This document shows positions 24,120 to 31,695 of a DNA stretch of 64,000 nt, one piece after another; within the stretch, counting starts at the first letter, position 1, and each line of letters begins with the position of its first letter. This stretch comes from Nymphaea colorata (lineage: Eukaryota; Streptophyta; Magnoliopsida; Nymphaeales; Nymphaeaceae): positions 11,763,868 to 11,827,867 of the forward strand of contig NC_045150.1 of assembly GCF_008831285.2 (NCBI RefSeq), read 5' to 3'. A model generated the notes under the pieces. It did not search any database. It was given only the letters and a program-made list of their open reading frames with translations, and was not told the origin of the DNA. The position numbers were made by a program, and so were the translations under genes.

Positions 24120-24560
24120 ATTGTCAATTTGTACTGTGCCATTTGTTTTTCGTTTTGCTGATATTTTATGTTTATTTGTTACTACATACATATTTTTCCC
24201 TTTGATAGACATTACTTTACAACCTTTCTCGAGTTTTATTCCTGATAGTTTTCAATATAATACTAGGCCTCTATCTATGTGTTTGTTTGTTAGACTTATA
24301 GTATAGTTAGGTTTTACAATAAACTTTAGTTTTTGATAAATTAGGTTTCCTCTAACTTTTGCTATTATAGCTTTTTCTGCTAGGTAGATTATTTTATCGT
24401 CTGATTAATAAAGATCCAATGGAGTATCTATAACTTCTTTGAAACAAGCTTTTACTAAGATTTTTATTCCTCCAAAATAACATATTTCATAGGATTTTTT
24501 ATTTTTAGTTGTTTTAGTTCTTCTTGGATTCCTTGTCTACTAATAAGTGGTACTCAAGTT
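24120..24560 (-). pseudogene. Viral movement-protein remnant (30K superfamily)
   Basis: Conceptual minus frames, interrupted by stops and shifts, contain a YVILG start, an IDTPLDL-like block, a GNLIYQKLKF block and a NYTISLTNK block in the order seen in caulimovirid 30K movement proteins. These proteins form tubules or widen plasmodesmata. The position, after the coat-protein zinc finger and before the protease, matches solendovirus and cavemovirus layouts. The call is pattern-based only. Confidence 0.6.
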
Positions 24561-24591
24561 GTCCCTTCAGATAATTATACATGTTCTATGT

Positions 24592-24795
24592 CTATTCTCG
24601 TTGGTTGATAATATAGTATTCTTCTTCTTTTTTCTTAAGCATTGTTTTTATTATTGGTGGTTTCCTTATTAACGAAAAGTCAAATATTTTTTCTGTGCTA
24701 ATGTCCAATTCTTGGTTCTCTATTTGCTTGAATATTTTATCAAAAATGACTCGTTGTATTGTGTAATCTTCTGTCAACTCCTCTTGGTATCTCAT
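24592..24795 (-). pseudogene. Short frame between viral coat and movement regions
   Basis: A 67-aa charged frame (Glu/Lys/Ile-rich) lies between the zinc finger and the movement-protein blocks. It is probably part of the CP-MP polyprotein; no motif allows a finer call. Confidence 0.35.
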
Positions 24796-24946
24796 ATCTT
24801 ATAGTTTTTCTATTTTGTCACTCATTTTCACTACTATTTGTTTCGTATATTGTCTCATTATCGGATGTCTCTATTTCACTAAGTTCTCCAATATTAATAT
24901 AATCGTCTTCTATTGTATTTACTAATTTTCTTTTTATGGGTTGTCT

Positions 24947-26115
24947 ACAATTTTTTGCTATATGTCCTATTTTTCCACAGTTATAACATTTACAACTTGT
25001 TGGGTTTTTGGTGTATTTATTTTTATTTTTAATATAGTACCTTTTCTTTGGGTACTTGTTTATATTTTTTTATAGTAATGTTTGAGATTCCTATATTCTT
25101 TATTGTATTTTATTGATTTATAATATGTTTTACATACTAATTCAGGTGTAATATGTTCTTCACAACATTTATATGGTGATTTTATTATTAGTTTTAGTTT
25201 TTTGGACTTTACATATGCCTCACACAATGTTTTGAACCATATTCTTAGAAATTCTACTCTTGATCCTAATGTATCTTCTTTAGGTTTATTTTCTTGGAAC
25301 ACTTTCATTACTTGTCCATAAACTATCGGTGGTAATTTTGAAAAAAAACAAATCTAAATATCTAGGTTTTTCTTCTAAAGTTATACTTGCTTGGTACTAA
25401 TATTTACTAAACAGTTCTACATACTCTTCTAGGTAGCACATGTCACATGTCGCTAAATTTAAAATATTTTGTCTTGCATTTATTTTTATTTGGTCTTCAT
25501 ATATTTTTCAATATTCGAATGCGAGAATTCTACTTTAATAGATCCTAAGTATTTTTCTAAAATGTCTAACGGGTTTGTAATAGTTGCTCCTTTACTATCT
25601 GTGTCTGCTCTTAGAGATTCTTTTGAAGAATTAGGTAACTGGTCGAACCATAAATATATGTTTCCTACTAATGAATTTTCTATATACGTTGGTATATTTT
25701 TAATTTCTATTTTACTTTCTGTAATGTGTTTACTCATTTCTGCTTTCCATATTTGTAATAAAACTAGTATGTTGTTTGTGTTATCCAAATTTAATATTCC
25801 TTGTTTCCATTCTTTTTCTTCAATTTTTGTTTTTAGCTTAGATTTCCAAATTCTTTCCCATCTTTTACTTTTACTATAATCATCATAGTGTCTATTTCTA
25901 CTCGGATTTCCATTATGTGTTCTTGGACCTGCTGGATATTCTTCTTTAATTTTTATCCCTTCTTTAGGCGTTGTGTTCATATTTATTTTCATGTCTCTTA
26001 TTGATTCATTTTCTCCTTCGTTCATCAGTTCTGTATAAGTTACACTTGGTTCGTAGTTTTCTCTTTTAATCTCGCCTTCGGTTTCTAAGTCTCGTATACT
26101 ATTTGTTTCTACCAT
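24947..26115 (-). pseudogene. Pararetroviral coat protein, broken into frames
   Basis: The main frame (26115-25486, 209 aa) starts with an acidic arm, then a Lys/Trp-rich stretch and the block NSLVGNIYLWFDQLP typical of caulimovirid capsids. A second frame (25308-25060, 82 aa) continues it with Cys/Lys-rich sequence. The RNA-binding zinc finger is at 24994-24947 in another frame, with spacing C-x-C-x2-C-x4-H-x4-C, the caulimovirid capsid signature. At least two frame breaks separate the parts. The protein would package viral nucleic acid. Confidence 0.8.
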
Positions 26116-26592
26116 ATTTATCTCTCCATGTTTTTACAAATTATCTAACACTTGATCTAATTTTGTATTTGTTTGTTCAAACTTCTGGTCTATTTTATCT
26201 ATTAATTTTTCTAACAGTTCTATAACTTTATCCATTTTATCTTCCAGGCGCGCTGGGCAACTCTGCACCGACTGTTCTTGATCGGCAGGACAATATTACC
26301 ACGTCTTCAATTTAGGCTTAGGCTTATTTTCCTCGTTAAGTCTTCTTATCTTATCTAGTACTGTTTCAGTATTCATTTCTTTCTCATCTATTATTAGGTA
26401 CATATCATCCTGATTTAACTGTAAAAATTTTCGTTCTAAGTTTGTTTCAATTACTCAGCATTTCTGTTTGAATACAAAAATTTTCTTGGAATCAATTTCG
26501 TATTCTGATTTGTTCATATAAACGACTCTGTTATGAATCTTCCAATAATTAGGTCTTGGTTATACATAGCTGATAGGTATTTTATCTCTCTT
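26116..26592 (-). pseudogene. Degraded viral sequence between ORF1 and coat protein
   Basis: Minus frames here are broken by several stops. A Leu/Ile/Lys-rich stretch near 26150-26240 has strong heptad spacing and may be the remnant of a coiled-coil segment. No named domain is recognised. Confidence 0.4.
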
Positions 26593-26874
26593 TTAAATAT
26601 CTGGTCTGAAATATACAGTTTTTCTGGTTCTAGTTTGGATTTCGGGTTTCTTTTGATCTATGTTTCTTAGGATATCGGTGAGTTGATTACTTATACGTTT
26701 CTGATTTTCCAAAATTATTTTTAAGTCATACAATATTTTTTCAAAATCTGTTTTATCCATATTTTGTGAAGGGTTTTCCTGTTCCATTCTCATGTATGTG
26801 CTTTGTGTCCTATGATCTATCGGATTGCAATAACTGAAATAACTTTCATCCTTTATATGATCTAATAGGCTCAA
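26593..26874 (-). CDS. Small first viral ORF (93 aa), function unknown
   Basis: This intact frame is the first after the primer site, about 390 bases downstream of it. The middle (DFEKILYDLKIILENQ) has heptad-like spacing that suggests a coiled coil; the end is basic. The position matches the small ORF1 of solendoviruses, or alternatively a virion-associated protein. No specific function can be assigned. Confidence 0.45.
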   Translation of the reverse strand: MSLLDHIKDESYFSYCNPIDHRTQSTYMRMEQENPSQNMDKTDFEKILYDLKIILENQKRISNQLTDILRNIDQKKPEIQTRTRKTVYFRPDI

Positions 26875-27260
26875 GACTCATCCTTACTGTGTTTCTCTCA
26901 TGACATGACCGTCTCACTTTACCCGATCGGCCTCTGCCTTTGTGGATACTCGTCTGGGGTCTTTCCCTCTTGAGTTACACATTCAGATTCTTCTTTTACC
27001 ATTCAGTCGTATAAGCGAACTCAAGTGAACTTCAACTTAAACAATTAATAGAAAACAAGACTACTCTACACATGTATGAAGATCAAAATGTTAATACATA
27101 CTCGTAAGGAAAACTAACACTTTTATTTCATAATTAAAGCAAACATACTTACAGTTATTTCATCAATCCCTGACGAGGTTGATGATAGCTTACCATTGCT
27201 TGTCTCCGGAACAAACTCCATGAGACTACTTACTAGACTATATAGTTACAACACACTCAA

Positions 27261-27272
27261 GCTCTGATACCA
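27261..27272 (-). promoter_or_regulatory. tRNA-iMet primer-binding site
   Basis: The minus strand reads TGGTATCAGAGC, the standard site complementary to the 3' end of plant initiator tRNA-Met used by caulimovirids and many LTR elements. It lies inside the repeated block, 80 bases downstream of the TATA-like word. Confidence 0.9.
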
Positions 27273-27351
27273 AAATACACAGATGAACAGACGACACTCA
27301 AGATCTAGATAACATAAGGAAAAGATGAGGTCCTGATTCCTGCTGCTTTCA

Positions 27352-27358
27352 ATATATA
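27352..27358 (-). promoter_or_regulatory. TATA-like box of the viral promoter
   Basis: The minus strand reads ctatatatt, upstream of the primer site and downstream of TGACG motifs. The same word is conserved in the distal copy at 21506-21515. A start site about 30 bases downstream is inferred. Confidence 0.5.
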
Positions 27359-27642
27359 GACCTCTGAGGCGGAGATCTGCGGCTCAAGTTTGCTTCGTTA
27401 GCATCTAGATGTGTGGCTCAGATGTCTTCTTTTCTTAGTGCGATCTGCTTTTATTCATTCTGTCTCTGCACTGTTCTTTATTCGCTCTGTCTCTGACGAA
27501 TCTGCTTTATTCACTGTTCTTTATTCGATCTGTTTCTGACGAATCTGCTTTTGTACGTGGTATTTCTTTAGAATATATTCCAATCAATCACAGCTTTTCC
27601 ATAGTAATGGTAGTGATTGAAGTATTGACTGGAATTACTATC

Positions 27643-28410
27643 CTAAAGAATTACTTCGCACAATTCTTTACCCTTTTCGCATTCTACACACTTATGCTCT
27701 GGGTATTTTTGCATGAACTGACAATACTCCGTGAGATTTCTCGTTCCCATCAATGGTCTTTTTATTGCTCTAGTCTGTGGTGGTCTATCTGGCATCATCA
27801 GTGTTTCTAGCCACCTTAAAATCTCCTCTTTACTCCCTTCTTTCGTTTTTAATGACAATGAATAGATGATTTGTCCATTTTTTGCTTCGTACATCCATAC
27901 ATTGGGTTCTTGGTACTGGTGTAGCAATTCTTCAAAAATTACTTGTAAATCTCTGGGTCTTTTCCTGATAAAGAAGTCTTTCATTTCTGACAATAGTATC
28001 TCTTCCTGTGGCTGGTAATCTGGTTGCACAAGCTCTTTTGTTAGACCTATCTTGACGGCATATATGGCAGGAAGTATTCTGTCCTCAAATATTTCTGCTT
28101 GGGCAGCATATATTCTTAGAAAAAAAAAAGGTGCTTTTGTCACTTCTAGGTACCGCTTTGTTGCTTTGCATAATTCTGAAATTTCTTCTAGTTCTTTAGC
28201 ATTGCTGGTGTAAACAGTGTAAAGTAATCCATAACTGTGCATCATCTTTACTAGGTTTGGGTCTGTGTTTGGATAGGCTATCATTTTATTTATCCGTGGG
28301 TATGGTATGGTAATATAGTCTTTTCTTGGTGAGGTATTTGTTTCTCTAGGATTTTTGTTTAGGTAGTCACAAACTTTTTTCAGGTTTGTTAGGTAATTAT
28401 TAATTATCAT
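27643..28410 (-). CDS. Caulimovirid transactivator/viroplasmin-like protein
   Basis: An intact 255-aa frame, the longest intact viral frame. The central region (about residues 58-125: GLLYTVYTSN, KAPFFFLRIYAA, ILPAIYAVKIGL) resembles the mini-TAV core of the P6-type transactivator, which forms inclusion bodies and lets ribosomes reinitiate on polycistronic viral RNA. The C-terminus is Cys-rich (CVECEKGKELC). A basic 63-aa frame (28678-28487) lies just upstream in another phase and is probably its displaced N-terminus. It sits immediately before the promoter block, the expected place. Family membership was judged by eye. Confidence 0.65.
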   Translation of the reverse strand: MIINNYLTNLKKVCDYLNKNPRETNTSPRKDYITIPYPRINKMIAYPNTDPNLVKMMHSYGLLYTVYTSNAKELEEISELCKATKRYLEVTKAPFFFLRIYAAQAEIFEDRILPAIYAVKIGLTKELVQPDYQPQEEILLSEMKDFFIRKRPRDLQVIFEELLHQYQEPNVWMYEAKNGQIIYSLSLKTKEGSKEEILRWLETLMMPDRPPQTRAIKRPLMGTRNLTEYCQFMQKYPEHKCVECEKGKELCEVIL

Positions 28411-28486
28411 AGATTGGCTTGTTGTTTTCTCCTTCTGGATAGTTTCCAGATAAGTTTGGGTTTGGGGTGGTGTGAACAGGCTCCGT

Positions 28487-28678
28487 TTAATTTGTACAAT
28501 AGGTTTTTGGAATCTTTGGTTTAGGTTTGTATCTTTGAACCTTGGTTTGAATATGATTTCTGACTCGGTTATTTCTTGTAATGGCTGTGGTTCTTGGATT
28601 TCTATTTTTGTTTCTAGTTTTAGTGTCTAGATCATAATTTATGGGACTTTCTGGAGATTTTTTGTTTCGGTTTTCCAT
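28487..28678 (-). pseudogene. Basic N-terminal piece of the transactivator region
   Basis: A 63-aa frame, very rich in Arg, Lys and Asn, is one phase away from the 255-aa frame and 77 bases upstream of it. A basic, low-complexity N-terminus would fit the transactivator; a frameshift would explain the separation. Confidence 0.45.
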
Positions 28679-29114
28679 TTCAGGAGTTCTCTGCTTTGGG
28701 TTTGTAACTGGGCTATCTGGGTTTGATGTTCTTATAATTCCATTCTGATTATCTGCACAAGTGAAAAGTTGCGTTATTGAGATTAATTTTTTTGAGAGGC
28801 TCGATATGGTGACTGCAACTCAGTTTGTAGTGTGTATATGTGCTAATTGGTTCTTATATATGGTTCAGTTGTTTTTGCGATCTGTATCGCAATTCATCAC
28901 TTTTGGATAGTGACTTCCATAAACGGATTTGATTAATCTTTACCAGTAGTCGTTTGCTCTGAACTAGTCGTATTTTTCTTAACCAAATAAGGTTTCCGAT
29001 AAATACGATTACCGTTGTTACTGCTTTCTGCAGTTATAGTATAACTGGTATCCAGTAGTATATGCTTTTTGTGTTTAATTTGTTCATATAAATAGTACTT
29101 TCTTCCTAGTTACA

Positions 29115-29215
29115 GTCTCATGTTCCTGGGCAGACAATCTACATAGCAATTTTCATTAGTCCTGATCACTTCAATGTCAAAATCAAATAATTTTATGTTG
29201 TTAACTAGCATTTAC
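29115..29215 (-). pseudogene. RNase H C-terminal remnant at the other end of the virus
   Basis: A minus frame contains FDFDIE followed by a DCL motif, the spacing seen at the end of caulimovirid RNase H. The matching N-terminal part ends about 7.4 kb away at 21728. The domain is therefore split between the two ends of the insertion. Confidence 0.6.
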
Positions 29216-29643
29216 TTTCAAGTTGAAGGGAGTAACTGTAAGTTCATTAGGTCCAAGCACAACTTTAGACCATCTGGGTGCAGGGAATAAGCAGGGGCTT
29301 CGGCCTTTCACCTGGGTGGTGGAGTTTCCTCCCTTGCACCCAGAATCATGCTAGAATTATGTTAGGAATCTGGTTTTCTATGGGGTGAAGTCAGGGCCGG
29401 TACAATGGCATTGGTAAGAAGCGGAACTTAAGCCAACGGCCAGGGACATGGGGGCAGCAAATTACTTAGAGCCGACCCTTCAATATATTTTGTTAATTGG
29501 ACCCAATCTTAGAGAACTAGTGTTTGTTAAGAAGAACATTGTTTTGTAAAAATATGTCTTTCCACAATACATGTTTTAGATACACAATATTTATGTTTCA
29601 GGAAATATAGTGTTATTATATTCATATGTGCATCAAATTTAAA
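29216..29643. other. Spacer right of the virus
   Basis: It begins with the gttgaagggagtaactgtaa word of the 20.8-21.4 kb tandem repeat. A cagggccggtacaatgg word at about 29392 resembles a hAT-type terminus, but no second end was found. No gene is seen. Confidence 0.5.
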
Positions 29644-29668
29644 AACAATGTGTACTTAGTACATGTAT

Positions 29669-29838
29669 CAGGGGCGGAGCCAAGGGGGCGCGGCACGGTA
29701 GGGGCCTGGCCTCCTTGTTAAAAACAAAAATTAAAACTTTACATATAAATTTTTTTAAAAATATTTATCGTATATAAAAATTTTGAAAAATGATATTGTT
29801 TGTCAAAATTTTCAAACTAAAAATTCCTAACTCCCCCT
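29669..29838 (+). mobile_element. caggggcggagc-family MITE, copy b
   Basis: It starts caggggcggagccaag and ends near ctcccccttg. Its absence from the paired block at 18078-19145 (tatatcatatc is continuous there) gives an empty-site comparison and defines the insertion well. Confidence 0.75.
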
Positions 29839-30020
29839 TGCATATGTCATGCTTTTTTGAACAAAAACATGATGTCTTTGGATCATGTGTTTTAGAAATA
29901 CATGTTCTAATGGTTTTGTTGCCACACTCAAAGTTTAAAATTTGCATTAATTAGAGTTGAAACCATTTAGAATCTAGAATGAGCAATTACATGTTGAAAT
30001 GGAATGGATAATGACAAGCG

Positions 30021-30179
30021 CAGGGCAAATGGGAGGCGGGGGCCCTGACCCCTCCTCATGTTTTAAAAATTTAAACTTTAGTTTTCGAAAAATGAGGGTT
30101 GACTTCTCTTGAAAATTTTGAAAAATTTTATTTAGTGGTTGTAAGATTGTTGAAAAAATAAATCCTGACTCCGCCTCTG
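30021..30179 (+). mobile_element. caggggcggagc-family MITE, copy c
   Basis: It starts cagggcaaatgggaggcggg and ends gactccgcctctg, the inverse of a CAGAGGCGGAGTC terminus. The interior shows the family's cccctcctca and aattttgaaaaa words. Confidence 0.6.
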
Positions 30180-31010
30180 GCTAGAGAGCGACACAAAATG
30201 CTGGTAGAATGGACTCATTTCCTTCCCCAAGCGTGAATTGGTCCATCCATGAGATGAACACATTGGTCAGGAGCGGACCATAGCACTGACTATTATTGGC
30301 CACATATGATCACGTAGTGGACTTGGTATATGTGAACCAGTGGGTTGCTGATCCCACAAAAAAGGCTACCGTGTCGCTATCGTGTTTGCTGAATGTCTTC
30401 AGCGTGCTCATTTTTACGCGCTTCTCAAACATGCCTTTTGCTTGCAAAATCGATCGTGTTTTAAGAATTTCACGTTTATAACAAACATACATTGAAACTT
30501 TCTGAAAAGATTATAATTTACATAAATTGAAAACAAAAAATCAAATTAAATATCTAAATTGGGTTCTATGGAGAGAGCTAGAACCCATCATTTTCAAACT
30601 CTTAAAAAGACTAATTACTGGAAATAGGGATAGGAAGGGATTTTTAGCTCCTACCAACTTGACCCCTAGAGCTGGGCATCCGATTGAACAGACCAGGTGA
30701 TCATTTGCCCAAAATCCGTCTCGGCTAGACCAGAACAGAATCCTGCTTTCAAATATATTTAATATTTTAAAAATTAAAAATTTGAGGCTTAACAGGCCGC
30801 CAATGGCTGGCCTGGGCAGGCTTCTCGAATAAAAGCCTATTTTTAATTGTATTTATTATTTTTTAAATGCAAAAAAAAAAAAAACTGTTTCGGTCGATGG
30901 GTTGACTATAATACCCAAGCCTGGCCCATTAGATTGTCAGATCAAGCTGAGCTTGATAAGTTTAGGCCCGTTGCGTAGGCCACAGTGCCTTGACCCAAGC
31001 CAGGGTTGGG

Positions 31011-31378
31011 TGTGAGTGACACACCTTTGAAACCAGGTTTTTAGAGTGTTTGGGTGCCATCAAAACTGAAAGAAACTCAGTTTTGATAAAACCTATTTTT
31101 GTAAAAAAGATTTAGAAACCTAATCCCATTTAGATTATTCAAAAACCATGTGTGGCCCAAATTTTAAAAAAAAAAAAATCCTAAAACTCATTTAAAAACT
31201 TGGTTGTCATGAAACCTAATTTTTATAAAACCAAGTTAGAGGAGCGTATCATCCAAACGCCCCGTCAAGCTTATAAAAAATTTGGATCGTTGTAGCTTAA
31301 ATAACACATATTTATTTATAGAATGAACTGAATGTCAACCATAGTTTTAGTTTGACCCCCATTATTTAAACAAAACCA

Positions 31379-31415
<37 letters not shown>

Positions 31416-31695
31416 GAGCGAATGGCCAATTTATATCCCAATTAGATATCGAAACGAGTGCGTTATCTCTGAAACATCCCCAACCGGGAAACCTTGGCTC
31501 TTACGTTTCGCAACTCTTTTGAAAACAAACAAAAGAAAAAATGAACTCGTATGTGCAGCTCTCGTTTGCTTCACCCTTTTACACGAGCAATAATGAATCA
31601 ATACCCAAGGAGACGAGAAAAGAAAGAAGCCAAAAGGATTTAATATACAAAAAAGGAAGCAGCGCTCCGCGGCTCTGTCCGTGTCTTTGCTTGGC
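31011..31695. other. 3' flank of the receptor kinase
   Basis: AT-rich spacer with a (TA)15 run at 31382-31411. The last 200 bases probably contain the kinase 3' UTR, which reads leftward on the minus strand. I did not identify a unique poly(A) signal. Confidence 0.5.

Larger units (their letters stand above)
27244..27526 (-). repeat. Viral terminal direct repeat, proximal copy
   Basis: Direct counterpart of 21399-21688. It contains a TATA-like box, the intact primer site and repeated ctctgacgaatctgc/ttctttattcg words. The surrounding sequence holds TGACG motifs (27494-27498, 27537-27541), which resemble as-1 elements of caulimoviral promoters. Confidence 0.9.
21399..29215 (-). mobile_element. 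Endogenous pararetrovirus (Caulimoviridae, solendovirus-like), defective
   Basis: Read on the minus strand, the order is: RNase H C-terminal remnant, transactivator, promoter/primer-site block, 93-aa ORF, coat protein with CxCx2Cx4Hx4C finger, movement-protein remnant, protease, RT, RNase H N-terminal part, second promoter/primer-site block. There is no integrase. The primer site lies inside the direct repeat rather than next to it, which argues against an LTR retrotransposon. Small ORF, CP-MP, PR-RT-RH, TAV is the layout of solendoviruses; Petuvirus and Badnavirus differ. Splitting RNase H between the two ends implies circular permutation of about one genome. Many stops and frameshifts make it non-functional. 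The genus assignment is inferred from gene order. Confidence 0.85.
29644..31010 (+). repeat. Dispersed repeat block, copy 2
   Basis: Colinear and in the same orientation as 18078-19145, but interrupted by two MITE-like insertions (29669-29838 and 30021-30179) that copy 1 lacks. No coding function. Confidence 0.7.

Noticed and set aside
21399-29215. Interpretation as an LTR retrotransposon with short LTRs
   Set aside because: No integrase, caulimovirid-type capsid zinc finger, transactivator-like frame, and a primer site within the repeat.
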